Program-made: the position numbers and the translations under genes
Shown here: positions 26,516 through 37,349 of the stretch, piece by piece
How positions within the stretch are numbered: the first letter of the stretch is position 1
How the letters are laid out: the number at the start of each line of letters is the position of its first letter
Notes under the pieces: model-generated
What the model was told of the DNA's origin: nothing
The model's database searches: none
The model's input: only the letters and a program-made list of their open reading frames with translations
NCBI RefSeq assembly: GCF_040958095.1
Contig: NC_091181.1
Location: 31,750,938-31,814,937, forward strand
DNA: 64,000 nucleotides
DNA from: Procambarus clarkii
Taxonomy: Eukaryota; Arthropoda; Malacostraca; Decapoda; Cambaridae
Direction of reading: 5' to 3'

Positions 26516-26750
26516 ACGTTCGTTTCAGTTGTAACATGCACTGGGGGCTGTCGCTGGAAGGTAAGGTGAAGCTCGTGTCTACTGACTCAGCGGGGTCGTC
26601 GTCCAGAGCTGCTGCTACCCCGAGACCGAGGACCTCGGCTATACCAACATGAGGTTCCCATCCAAATGTCGTGGCTCCCAGACACAAAAACACTCCCAGC
26701 ACAGCCCCCAAAAGATAAGAGGTGGCGCTCATAAGTCGTGATCTTGACAC
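26514..26750 (-). CDS. Possible first exon of a secreted protein (low support)
   Basis: On the minus strand, ATGs at 26750 and 26732 open a frame reading MSATSYLLGAVLGVFLCLGA, a plausible signal peptide, then an acidic segment (LDDDPAESVD) ending QCMLQLKR. A donor-like aac|gtacgt (exon end about 26518) falls just before a (CA)n tract. No homologue was recognised, no downstream exon was found and no core promoter was seen; the upstream DNA is a degenerate tandem repeat. It may be a chance frame. Confidence 0.25.
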
Positions 26751-27154
26751 AAGCGATTATCAACGAGATCGTGAACCCAATACAGGAGGTCGTGACCCCT
26801 TAGATACATCCTCTAGCGGTCGTGACCCCTAGACACAACGATCGACCCCCAGAGATCGTGACCTCTTGACACAACGTCACCCATATGGCGTGACCCTTAT
26901 GGTCGTCTCCCAGGACACAGTATGTAAAAATCCAAATACCAGAGCTCTGACACATGGTCACAAGAGGGCATGACCCCGGAAGCAGGCGCTGACCATAGCG
27001 GCAGAGTCGTGAGTGCCAATGGTATGGGAGGTGGGGTCATTCTCCCCCTGGTGGAGAAGCAGGGGCAGAAGGGAAGGAAGAGGGTCAAGTCAAGGAGCGG
27101 TAGAGGCAGGCAGGGATGGCGTGAAGCACATGGAAGTGGAGGCAAAGTATAAGC

Positions 27155-27465
27155 ATCAGACAACATGGATTCAGAAACTACAGAGAGGTTCGGATAGCAA
27201 ATAGCCCTGATCTATGAACATGGAAGCCCATGACATGACGAAGCATATGGGAGCTGAGAGATGTCTCGAAAGCTTTCGACGAAGCTCCACAGAGGTTTAC
27301 TGCCACAGTGTGCAGCTTCACAGACAACTGAACAGATTCGCTCACCATTGTCAGAATATACACAGTTAAAACGAGCCTCAGACAAACTGGGAAGATTCCG
27401 TAACCTTGTCACGAGCATACAAGAGCCTTATACAACTAGGCTTATACGAACTAAAGCCTTATATA
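27155..27465 (+). pseudogene. Decayed non-LTR RT fragment (finger/palm A motif)
   Basis: Reads QHGFRNYR near 27165 and DVSKAFDEAPQR near 27260, matching the RT motifs 'QhGFRkgrs' and 'lDfsKAFDkVPH'. The first catalytic Asp region is recognisable, but frames are broken by stops. A trailing tatcttgaggttatcttgag (27467-27481) looks like a SINE or LINE 3' end in antisense. Confidence 0.6.
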
Positions 27466-27599
27466 TCTTGAGGTTATCTTGAGTGCATATGCGAGTGTAT
27501 TCATCTATAACCACTCGTACATGTTGAAATGCATGAAATAAACCTCACAAACTCGCACTTCTGACAAGAGAGTAAACACCCCCCCCCCTTTTCCACCCC

Positions 27600-27762
27600 C
27601 ACATACACACCAACCCCCACATACACACCAACCCCCACATACACACCAACCCCCACCACTACCCACCAACCCCCACCACTACCCACCACCACTACCCACC
27701 ACCACTACCCACCACCACTACCCACCACCACCACCACCACCACCACCACCACCCACCACTCC
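27600..27762. repeat. (CCAACCCCCACATACACA)n then (CCACCACTA)n
   Basis: Short-period C/A-rich tandem repeats. Confidence 0.85.
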
Positions 27763-28409
27763 GCCACAATACCACTGGCACCCACACACCTCAGAGCTGT
27801 TCAGTATACTCCATTAGAGCCTGTGTGTTAAAGGCACTACACGTCAATAACTGGCACAGCTCTCAGCACTAACACCTTTCCCAGCTCCTCCTTCCAAGGC
27901 GAGGAGGACCGGCTGACCACCTCGCCCTCCTCCTCCCTTCCATCTTGGCTCCCTTCCTTCCCAACCCATCAGGTTAATAGTGCGCCAGGAGCCTTCCTCC
28001 TTCAGGAATCCAGATAAGGGGCCACGCCCACAGGCGGTGTGTAGAAAGGGAGAGAGGGAGGGAGAGAGAGAGAGGAGGGGGGGAGAAAGAGAGAGAGAGA
28101 GGGGGGGGGGGAGCGGCGAAGACCTGACCGTTGAAGGGTTCCAGAATCCTGGATCAGGGACTAGGGTCCGAGGCTCGTCTGGTGTTTAATTAAGGATGTT
28201 GGAGTGTTCGGGGCGTCACTCAGGGGCGTCACTCAGGACCCTTCACTCGTGTACGGAGACCGGCAGAGTTGTTGTTTCTCTCTAACAAGGACGTGTGCAC
28301 CTGAACACAAGAGTACTATATGTAAGAAGTATATATATAAGAGACCTGTATAATGGTTCGTATTTTAACTGATGGTGAGGGAGAGTGACGACTGATGTCG
28401 AAGGTCAAC
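27763..28409. other. No gene recognised
   Basis: C-rich then GA-rich flanking DNA leading into the polypurine array. 23701-24057, 24116-24647 and 25851-26127 are likewise blank. Confidence 0.5.
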
Positions 28410-29155
28410 ATTAGACGGTGAGAGAGAACGAGAGAGAGAGAGAGAGAACGAGAGAACGAGAGAACGAGAGAACGAGAGAACGAGAGAGAACGAGAGAGAA
28501 CGAGAGAGAGAGAACGAGAGAGAGAGAACGAGAGAACGAGAGAGAGAGAACGAGAGAGAGAGAACGAGAGAGAGAGAACGAGAGAGAGAGAACGAGAGAG
28601 AGAGAACGAGAGAGAGAGAGAACGAGAGAGAGAGAGAACGAGAGAGAGAGAGAACGAGAGAGAGAGAGAACGAGAGAGAGAGAGAACGAGAGAGAGAGAG
28701 AACGAGAGAGAGAGAGAACGAGAGAGAGAGAGAACGAGAGAGAGAGAGAACGAGAGAGAGAGAGAACGAGAGAGAGAGAGAACGAGAGAGAGAGAGAACG
28801 AGAGAGAGAGAGAACGAGAGAGAGAGAGAACGAGAGAGAGAGAGAACGAGAGAGAGAGAGAACGAGAGAGAGAGAGAGAACGAGAGAGAGAGAGAACGAG
28901 AGAGAGAGAGAACGAGAGAGAGAGAGAACGAGAGAGAGAGAGAACGAGAGAGAGAGAGAACGAGAGAGAGAGAGAACGAGAGAGAGAGAGAACGAGAGAG
29001 AGAGAGAACGAGAGAGAGAGAGAACGAGAGAGAGAGAGAACGAGAGAGAGAGAGAACGAGAGAGAGAGAGAACGAGAGAGAGAGAGAACGAGAGAGAGAG
29101 AGAACGAGAGAGAGAACGAGAACGAGAGAGAGAGAGAAGGAGAGAGAGAGAGAAC
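28410..29155. repeat. Polypurine array, 16-bp unit (GAACGAGAGAGAGAGA)
   Basis: About 745 bp of almost pure G/A on the plus strand with one C per unit. The left part has shorter units (10-14 bp), the right part very regular 16-bp units. Frames run the full length on both strands but are low-complexity. Confidence 0.95.
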
Positions 29156-29242
29156 CAGGAGTGTGCTGGGTCGTGAAGGTTGCAGGGGTATAAGTTAACA
29201 AGTTTCCTGGAATACTCGAAACTGCTGCCTTTGCCTGGGGCG

Positions 29243-29665
29243 CTGTATGTCCTGTACCCTGGCTGCCACTCCTGTGTCCTGTACCCTGGCTGCCACTCCT
29301 GTGTCCTGTACCCTGGCTGCCACTCCTGTGTCCTGTACCCTGGCTGCCACTCCTGTGTCCTGTATCCTGGCTGCCACTCCTGTGTCCTGTATCCTGGCTG
29401 CCACTCCGGTGTCCTGTACCCTGGCTGCCACTCCGGTGTCCTGTACCCTGGCTGCCACTCCTGTGTCCTGTACCCTGGCTGCCACTCCTGTGTCCTGTAC
29501 CCTGGCTGCCACTCCGGTGTCCTGTACCCTGGCTGCCACTCCGGTGTCCTGTACCCTGGCTGCCACTCCGGTGTCCTGTACCCTGGCTGCCACTCCGGTG
29601 TCCTGTACCCTGGCTGCCACTGTAGCTCCTCCATCTGTACCCACCACTGTAGCTGCACCACCTGT
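29243..29665. repeat. Minisatellite, 27-bp unit, about 15 copies
   Basis: gtcctgtaccctggctgcca with ctcctgt/ctccggt alternation. Divisible by three, hence open frames; not coding. Confidence 0.93.
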
Positions 29666-30149
29666 ACCCACCAATTAATAAAAAAAACGGATTGGCCGAT
29701 TCCCTTAAAATGATGACGCATTAGGTGATAGAACTCTATATACAATGAGGTCACCATTGACCTGAGCTGTGTATAATGATGTTTACCATGTTGCCAGTAG
29801 TTTTAATTCATCTTGGGAATATAATATCTTGGGGTGAAACAGAGGTGGAGAAGGGTGAGGTTGACAGGCATGGGTGAGGGGCATGGGTGACGGGCATGGG
29901 ACGGTTGACCGCTGTAGGGGAGAGTTCGTACGACAGCAACGACCACCGGTGCAATCTCCACCGGAAAGTGTCCCTTTGTGACCTTAGTAATGGGACAGCC
30001 ATGGCAACACTGGCTATCAACCGGAGGTCCGGCACCTTGCTGATGCTCTGCTGATACCCCTGGATGCTCTGCGCACCCCCTGGTATCTTGGAGTACCTGG
30101 CTGTGGCCCCACCTACACCACACATACCACCAGAACGCTCTTTGCTTCT

Positions 30150-30270
30150 TAATACACCACCACTACCACTACCAGTGTCACCACCATCACTACCAGTGTC
30201 ACCACCACCACCACCACTACCAGTATCACCACCACCGCTACCAGTGTCACCACCACCGCTACCAGTGTCA
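30150..30270. repeat. (ACCACC)-rich tandem repeats
   Basis: ccaccactaccagtgtcacc words repeated. Confidence 0.85.
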
Positions 30271-30289
30271 TCTTCCAGCATGATTACTT

Positions 30290-30665
30290 CCGGTAATCAT
30301 GTTGGAAGACTTTACTTGTAAAGAACACAATAAAGTAGTTGTCACAACTGCACGAAAAATGAAAAGTAGTTGTCACAACTGCACGAAAAATGAAAAGTAG
30401 TTGTCACAACTGCACGAAAAATGAAAAGTAGTTGTCACAACTGCACGAAAAATGAAAAGTAGTTGTCACAACTGCACGAAAAATGACGGGTTGGAGGACA
30501 AGAATCTTTCAAACAAGAGGTGCCACATCAATGATACCTTTTTTTCCAGGACGCTAATGCTCTCTTGGGTGGAGTATTGTTGCCCACTAACAGCCTCATT
30601 CACAGCTGGAGAAGTTGCTGACCTGGACAACGTTCACAATACTTGGAGTATACAAAGTAGATAGT
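30290..30665 (+). pseudogene. Decayed non-LTR RT C-terminus (family B) with internal tandem expansion
   Basis: Reads TRIFQTRGATSM...LMLSWVEYCCPLTASFTAGEV, matching the 'TFrtRd..pm..LfksLvlsrLEYCcplt.P..agE' block of CR1-like RTs. It shares an upstream block (ggaagac...taaagaacacaataaag) with the copy at 44.04 kb. In this copy a 31-bp segment is repeated about five times (30345-30485). Confidence 0.6.
30345..30487. repeat. 31-bp tandem repeat inside an RT relic
   Basis: aagtagttgtcacaactgca, then cgaaaaatga, about 4.5 nearly identical copies. The parent word also occurs once, diverged, in the relic at 44.07 kb (aaagttactatcacaatta). Confidence 0.9.
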
Positions 30666-30741
30666 GAAGTCTTTCTCCAAGTTGGAGACAAGAGAATAAG
30701 GGATCACAGAAGAAAGCTTGAGACGGAAGATAAGATACAGA

Positions 30742-30743
<2 letters not shown>

Positions 30744-30823
<80 letters not shown>
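30744..30823. repeat. (TG)n microsatellite
   Basis: About 78 bp. Confidence 0.95.
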
Positions 30824-30824
<1 letters not shown>

Positions 30825-31036
30825 GCAGTGTGTGGTCAATATGGTTAATGAACTACAGGCGGTGGAAGCAGCCACAAAATGCACCAGGTACTATAGCTCT
30901 GAGGCGGAACCCTGGAGTTGGATCCCACTGTCCATACACACACAGGCCCATAGCACTTGTGTCTAATTAACAACACTACAACTCCAGTTTGGTCAACCGG
31001 GGGGGGGGGGGAGCATCCCATCCCTGGATCGTGGTC

Positions 31037-31282
31037 GCCCCCCCAACCACCACAACCCCCACAACCACCCCCACCACCCCCACCACCACCCCCACCACCC
31101 CCACCACCCCCACAACCACCCCCACAACCACCACCCCCACCACCCCCACAACCACCACCCCCACAACCACCCCCACAACCACCACCACCCCCACCACCAC
31201 CCCCACCACCACCCCCACCACCACCCCCACCACCACCCCCACCACCCCCACAACCACCCCCACAACCACCACCACCAGTCAT
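31037..31282. repeat. (CCACCACCC/ACAACC)n block
   Basis: C/A-only strand for about 245 bp. Confidence 0.92.
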
Positions 31283-31524
31283 GCCTCCCCATAACGCGAG
31301 ACGAATATAATTACACGAGAACAATGGGGAAGACAGGGGAAGGAAGCGGAAGCTTGAGGCCGGCCGGCAAGCCTTACAGGACAGTGAAGCATGGGGTGTG
31401 GGGGTGAGCCAGGGGGTGGGAAGGGTGGGGGTGCGGGTAGGGTATAACTAGAACCACAGGAGCTGTGAGGAGCTTGCTCACTGTATGTGTAATTGGGGTT
31501 CTTACTTGTGTAGTGTGAAGCTCA

Positions 31525-31722
31525 TTAGGGGCAGGGCACCGCTCCTGTGCCTTGTAAGTTACGGGCTCACCATAGCCCGTGCTACTTGTCCCGCTCCTGT
31601 GCCAGGTAAGTTACGGGCTCACCATAGCCCGTGCTACTTGCCCCGCTCCTGTGCCAGGTAAGTTACGGGCTCACCATAGCCCGTGCTACTTGCAACTTGT
31701 TCTGAGTAGCTGAATCTATAAC
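31525..31722 (+). repeat. Hairpin element H, triplicated 5' unit
   Basis: Three head-to-tail copies of a unit of about 50 bp (cgctcctgtgccaggtaagt, then the hairpin acgggctcaccatagcccgt, then gctacttg), with one shared 3' part (gagtagctgaatctataaca). Each unit includes CAG|GTAAGT, an exact metazoan 5' splice consensus. Confidence 0.68.
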
Positions 31723-31732
31723 ATCATCATTA

Positions 31733-31904
31733 AGGGAGGGAGGGAAGTATCAGGGGGAAAGCGCCAAGCCATTACGACTATATAGCACTGGGAAGGGGTC
31801 AGGATAAGGATTTGGGATGGTACGGGGGGGGGGAAGGAATGGTGCCCAACCACTTGGACGGTCGGGGGATTGAACACCGACCTGCAAGAAGCCAGATCTG
31901 GCTG
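31733..31904 (-). mobile_element. tRNA-headed SINE, family 4, antisense
   Basis: Tail aagcgccaagccattacgac, body ggaatggtgcccaaccactt and head ggtcgggggattgaacaccg mirror the copy at 33.9 kb. Confidence 0.62.
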
Positions 31905-31998
31905 CGAGCAGCCGCGTGGCTGACCAAACGACCAACCAGGAGGCCTGGTCGGAGACCGGACCGCGGGCCGTCGATCCCCGGGAGGTATACAAGGTAGG
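31905..31998 (+). repeat. Dispersed repeat with 'gagcagccgcgt' core
   Basis: ggctgcgagcagccgcgtgg and ccaaccaggaggcctggtcg match 62.2 kb. It abuts an antisense SINE head on its left. Confidence 0.45.
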
Positions 31999-32089
31999 TA
32001 GACTTGTCGCACTAGTCCCTGAGGTGGCCAACGTGTCTCGTTAATCTCTAATCCTTCCCCTTACACTGGTAACTCCTGATGCATACCTG

Positions 32090-32180
32090 GAACATACCTG
32101 GAGTGTGTTTCGAGAGTTCTACTCCCCGAGCCCGGCCCGGGGGTCAGGTTCGACTTGTTATATCTCGGTCCAACTACAGT
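32090..32180 (-). repeat. Dispersed repeat R6, antisense fragment
   Basis: gagttctactccccgagccc with cggcccgggggtcaggttcg is the R6 centre in reverse. Confidence 0.5.
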
Positions 32181-32444
32181 AGGGAGAATTATTAAAGGCC
32201 ACACGACCTTGCATTCAATTCACGAGAGGTTCAACATCCTGAACATTGCTCAGAGATCGATTATTTTGTGCTCTCGAGAGGCCAGCGAGCGTTACTAGCA
32301 AGCAAAGGGCTGCGTTACTAGTAAGCATATATATCCTTTGCTTGCTGAGAGGGGTAAAACTGCGTTCACCCTCTAAATTAAATTGGACTTGCCGTTGGAA
32401 TGCAGCTTATCTCTCAATGGCATCCCAGCTTATCTTGACTTCCA

Positions 32445-32691
32445 GGGGCCAGATTTACGAAGCAGTTACGCTAGTACTTACGAACGTGTAATCTTTGACG
32501 GCTTTGGTTACATTTATTAAACAGTTTACAAGCATGGAAACTTCCAATCAACTGTTGTTATTGTTATAAACAGCCTCCTGGTGCTTCGGAGCTCATTAAG
32601 TGTTGAATAATTGTAAACAAAGCCGCCAAAGATTGAGAAAAGATGGACAGGTTCGTAAGTGCTTGCTTAACTGCTTCGTGAATCTGGCCCC
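32445..32691. mobile_element. Foldback MITE FB1
   Basis: Ends ggggccagatttacgaagca and gcttcgtgaatctggcccc; interior includes caaagccgccaaagattgag. Same layout as 3.73 kb. Confidence 0.78.
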
Positions 32692-32956
32692 GCCGAATTA
32701 GGGGGAGTTGAATAACTCCAGGAAGCCTCTCCAGGTATACAAGTATCATGGGCAACTCATCACCCATCACAAGTGTCCACCATACCCATCACCAAGATGA
32801 GTAATGAGACTCCAGCTCTTACCGAAGCGGGAGAACCGGAAGATACAATTGTCTTCCGCGTCACATGAGCGTCGATATTACACCCACTCCTTGGCACACC
32901 CGCCAACACTGCTCGCTGCTCTTCCCTGTGAGTCTTACACGGGCGCCTCCCCCACG

Positions 32957-33188
32957 CAACCCGTTCTCGCACTTTCGTACAGTCATTATTGACTTATTAA
33001 ATGAATGCATATGTGACATACTAATTTATTGTGAATATTTTAGTTTACCTTGAAAAGCTTCATAGAAAACACCGACCTTACCTAACCTTCTTAGTATGTT
33101 AAGATAAGCATCTTATTGCTTCTTAATTACAATTATTGATTAACCTATTATAGGTATAGGTTAAGTACGAAAGTGCGAGAACGGGTTG
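32957..33188. mobile_element. FB2-type MITE, shorter copy
   Basis: Termini caacccgttctcgcactttc and gaaagtgcgagaacgggttg, with internal accgaccttacctaacctt shared with 16.4 kb. Flanked by ccccacg on both sides (7 bp; an eighth base may be blurred by a C-run). One arm is mostly deleted, so it no longer folds along its whole length. Confidence 0.78.
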
Positions 33189-33202
33189 CCCCACGACAGG
33201 GT

Positions 33203-33340
33203 GGTTCAGCCAGCTGAGTGGACAGCGCTTCGGATTCCAAGTTACAGCCCCGCTCCTGTGCCAGGTAAGTTACGGGCTCACCATAGCCCGTGCTACTTGG
33301 AACTTGTTCCCAGTAGCTATAACATCAACATCATCATCAA
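33203..33340 (+). repeat. Hairpin element H joined to a SINE head
   Basis: 33203-33240 is a tRNA-like head fragment (ccagctgagtggacagcgct) cut short by gttacagccccgctcctgtg, the hairpin and the 3' part gctataacatcaacatcatc. The junction suggests insertion or recombination within a SINE. Confidence 0.5.
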
Positions 33341-33346
33341 ATACTG

Positions 33347-33572
33347 TTGAAACCTGTACATATTTCCTCATCGTAACGGATCTCTTCACATTTATTGAAT
33401 AGTTTATAAACTGCGAAGCACCTAACGGGGTAGTTTACACCAGTAATAACCTTGGCTTGTAAAGTGTCAGAGCTGGTAAACTGTTTGATAAATGTATTCA
33501 AAGCCGCATGATTAAGGAAAGATGTAAATGTTTCGTAAGTAGTAACACTAATGTTTGATGAATCGTGGCCCC
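33347..33572. mobile_element. Foldback MITE FB1, diverged
   Basis: Lacks the left terminus but keeps tagtttataaactgcgaagc and aaactgtttgataaatgta, and ends gatgaatcgtggcccc. An older copy of FB1. Confidence 0.55.
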
Positions 33573-33603
33573 TGCTCGTTGGCCGGAACATAAGATTCTT
33601 ACG

Positions 33604-33787
33604 AATAACATCTCATCTCTTCCTCTTATCTCTTACGAATAACATCTCATCTCTTCCTCTTATCTCTTACGAATAACATCTCACCTCTTCCTCTTATCTC
33701 TTACGAATAACATCTCACCTCTTCCTCTTATCTCTTACGAATAACATCTCACCTCTTCCTCTTATCTCTTACGAATAACATCTCATA
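33604..33787. repeat. Minisatellite, 34-bp unit x5
   Basis: cttacgaataacatctcacc and tcttcctcttatct. Confidence 0.92.
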
Positions 33788-33879
33788 CAAACTTAAGTAA
33801 TGATGATGACAAACAGTTTAATTGAGGATGTAGCCGAGGTGGCCAGGCCGCCCCACCACCACACGGCTCTGTCATAGGT

Positions 33880-34072
33880 CGCTCTACCCTCACGCTGGAC
33901 GGTAGAGCGACGGTCTCCCTTCATGCAGGTCGGCGTTCAATCCCCGACCGTCTTAAGTGGCTGGGCACCATTCCTTCCCTCCGTCCCATCCCAAATCCTT
34001 GTCTTGATCCCTTCTAAGTGCTATATAGTCGTAATGCCTTGACGCTTTCTCCTGACAATTCCCTCTACCCTC
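33880..34072 (+). mobile_element. tRNA-headed SINE, family 4
   Basis: Head gacggtagagcgacggtctc with box B-like ggcgttcaatccccg, body gtggctgggcaccattcctt and tail gtgctatatagtcgtaatgc to ttctcctgacaattccct. Antisense copy at 31.73-31.90 kb. Confidence 0.65.
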
Positions 34073-35879
34073 CGACGCGAGAGAACCAAGATACACACAG
34101 GACCTGAAAGGACCAGTTTTTTAATTTTTATTCAGATGTGACATTTGTATGTGCGGAGGAGGAAAGCTTCCACCAATGTGATTACCGTACCTTGTGGCAG
34201 ACAGCTGTCGGGAACCACTCTCTCTACCTGTCTACTCTTGGGAAAGTGACATTGGTCATAGTCGCCAATATTATATCACTGAATGTCCAGTCATTAGGTC
34301 TCTTTTTTTTGCCCTGCTGGTGTTGCTTCATCCATCCACGAGCTCTGGAACATGTCCTCATACTATATACAAAGATCGCTAGCCCTGGCTAGGATATTCC
34401 ATGCCTCTTTGACAGGTCATCCTGCGAGATGGGATACCTTAATTTACCCGCATTAACCTCTCTCTCTCTCTCTTGACCTTTCAGAGAGTTTAGGGTACAC
34501 ACAAATGCTGTTAGACTTGTATTGTGTCTGAGGGTCCCAAGGTGCACCAAGTTGTGTGTGTGGATCGTGTAGCTGTTCACTGTGTGGCTAGCATGTCCCT
34601 TTGTCCGGCCTGTACCTGCCCATCAGAGGTCCAGCTCTCTGTGCCACGTCTGCTAGCCTTGTAGCTGGTTTTTCTTTAACTTTCATATCGGTTGAATTCT
34701 TTGTCAAATCTACGCGACTTCCACGATTTCGTCTTTTCAGTGTATAACACGTGTTCTTTGCTGACTGCCCGCTCAGGGACACGTAAGTAAACCTTCCATT
34801 ACTTCGACTGTCCACCCATTATGTGAGTGGGATGTGTGCACCCAGCCTCCGCCCTCAGCCTCTGTCCATCGTGGGGACAGGTCACACCCGTGGCCAAATT
34901 TCCATTCTGATCTCTGGCAGTGGCACATAACGCTCAGGTGAACATGGAGTCGTCGAGACTGACTGGTGGGTGAAGCAGTGATGCAGGCAGCGGCGACACC
35001 TGGGGGCGGCGACACCTGGGGGCGGGGTCCACAGGAAACACCCCACACGGTCAGGGCTGCGTCAGTTCGCCCACACTACACAATACATACACCCAATCAC
35101 TGTTTTTGTTCACGCCAGACACACACACACTCGCCCACGCCGATACGATACAAGAGAGAGAGACACGGACACGGAAGGCTGTGGGACAGGGTAGCAACAG
35201 CGGGAAGATGGCGTCACACATCCCACTTGTAAACAAACTTACAGAGCCAGCAAGCACTCTACTGCGCCGGCACAGTTACCACACACACCAGTTGTAAATG
35301 CCCATTTATCTTGTACAGTTATGAAATAAGCTTCACAAAATCTAATTCGAACATCCAAAACGAGTTGTACCAGCCTGGCCGACCATCCCTCCCCCCCCCC
35401 CAGCAACTAACCCCCCCACCACAACACCCCCCCTAACAACTAACCACCACCCCAACAACAACCACCACAACAACCCCCCCCCTCCCTACCCTCCAACCTT
35501 TCCCAGCCTAGCGTTCCACAAATTTTTAATCCGCCATATCGATTTTGGTCAACATGGGCTCCCCTCCCTCCCGTGTTGATGCTTCAGCAGGTGTGGCAGC
35601 ACACCTGCATCACCTGCGGTCCTTGATGGATTGTTGGGGCGGGGGGTAGCGTATGTTGGCGTGGGGGGGGGGCGTTGATTGGTGGGGGTGTGTGCTTGTT
35701 GGTGTGGGGGGGGAAGGAAAGGCAATCCTTTTTTTATACCGATCTGAGTTTATTTGCTGTTTTTTTCCTTCCTCGTTGTTGTATATTGGCACTATAGTAG
35801 TTCTAATTATTTTGTAAATGTATTATAGGTCTCCACTTAACATGGCGGAGTTTCCCCAGTGAGTGGGTACACTGTTGAC
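34073..35879. other. No gene recognised
   Basis: Mixed unique DNA; frames up to 91 codons without domains. C/A-rich at 35390-35500. Confidence 0.5.
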
Positions 35880-35958
35880 CAGACCACACACTAGAAATTG
35901 AAGGGACGACGACGTTTCGGTCCGTCCTGGACCATTCTCAAGTCGATTGTGACACGCC
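35880..35958 (+). repeat. Single arm of foldback repeat P7
   Basis: cagaccacacactagaaatt, gacgacgacgtttcggtccg and cctggaccattctcaagtcg, one arm only. Confidence 0.6.
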
Positions 35959-36097
35959 TTGATGCCTGGGTTTGCTGGCCGTGAATGTGTCATCCTGTGT
36001 GTGTGTGTGTTACCTGTGTTGTGGATGTGTTTTAATGTGTTGTGAGTTTATGTTGCCCCTGTTGGTTAACTGTTTATTGTGTGTTATAGCCTACTGG

Positions 36098-36099
36098 AG

Positions 36100-36191
<92 letters not shown>
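36098..36191. repeat. (TG)n microsatellite
   Basis: About 90 bp. Confidence 0.95.
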
Positions 36192-36284
36192 CTGTGGGGC
36201 TGTTAGTATTGAGCACTTTCACAAGTGACAGACAGATGGTGTTGCTGTGATCGTCATTAACAAGGACGGTTCACGTGTACATAT

Positions 36285-36395
36285 TCATCAATGTACTCGC
36301 CTATTTGTTGTGCCTGCAAGATCGAGTTCTAGCTCTTTGGATCCCGTTTTTCCTAGCCACCAGTTGTCTAGTGCGATGTGTGCGCGCGCGTGCGT
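36285..36395 (-). mobile_element. LINE 3' end, second type
   Basis: Plus-strand gtactcgcctatttgttgtg, then ctgcaagatcgag and ctctttggatcccg, matching 45.01-45.09 kb. No coding part is attached. Confidence 0.5.
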
Positions 36396-36987
36396 GTACA
36401 CATAGTCACCAGGAGGGGGGGGGGGGGGGATGATCGTGGTGTGGGTGTATGAGGAAGGCCGCCAGGAGCAGCTCGGTGTCCTGCAGGATGAGGATCCTCT
36501 AATACTTGTAGACAAAGGAGCAGCAGCCTGCGTCCTCTGTGCTCGTCCGAGCTGCCGCCAAACACGCATGCATAAATTTATACATACTGTTTATGTATAA
36601 ATTTACACATACTGTGTATGTATAAATCTATGCATGCTTGTTTGGCGTCATGTAATCCAAAAAACGTTATTTACTTAATTATAAATTAATACTTAATTCA
36701 GTTTTGTCCATTTTGTTAATACTTTGTGGAGAGGGGGGACCTGCTGCTTGGGTAACAGCTTCTACGCCCATATCAACCTATCCTGGCTTTGCGCCCTGGT
36801 GAGGCCACTCCAGACCGACAACCAGAGCGCAACTCCATAGTCTCCTGAGACTGATGGATGCCTACTACTACTACTGTTCAGTTTTGGCAATTATTGGTAT
36901 TTACAGTACGAGGGTGAAGTATTTAGAGAAGCAATTCGAACATAGGAAGAGATGGAAGAACTGTTTTAAGAAAAGTTTGAGCGTAAT

Positions 36988-37060
36988 TTGGGAGTTACCT
37001 TGAGGTGCTTCCGGGGCTTAGTGTCCCCGCGGCCCGGTCGTCGACCAGGCCTCCTGTGGT
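36988..37060 (-). mobile_element. SINE family 1 tail fragment, antisense
   Basis: gcttccggggcttagtgtcc and ccgcggcccggtcgtcgacc match the antisense tail at 16.79 kb. It abuts a hairpin element at 37065. Confidence 0.6.
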
Positions 37061-37061
37061 T

Positions 37062-37170
37062 GTAGGTTGTTGTTTAAAATTCGCTACTTGGAACAAAAAA
37101 GTTGCAAGTAACACGGGCTGTGGTGAGCCCGTAGTGGACTTACCTGGCACAGGAGCGGGGCTGTAACTTG
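37062..37170 (-). repeat. Hairpin element H, antisense
   Basis: cgctacttggaacaaaaaag, gggctgtggtgagcccgtag and gacttacctggcacaggagc. Confidence 0.6.
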
Positions 37171-37349
37171 AGTCATGTGTAAAGTTTCTTCATACACGCG
37201 TCAACTGTTGGATTAAGGAGAGTCTGGCAAGTGTTCCTGAAAATGGGTCGAGATAAGTGTGTGACTTGTCTTAACCTATTAGCATCAGACGTGCTTCAGT
37301 CACTTTCAGGTCGTGCTGTCACTTCACCTGCCCAAACTACCCGCAGAGC

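Noticed and set aside
29180-29713. Cys-rich repeat protein
   Set aside because: The 27-bp minisatellite translated; all three plus-strand frames look equally 'protein-like'.
28411-29757. 448-codon minus-strand open frame
   Set aside because: It is only the translation of the GA array and the adjacent 27-bp minisatellite (Ser/Leu/Phe/Arg strings, then a repeated decapeptide-like unit).
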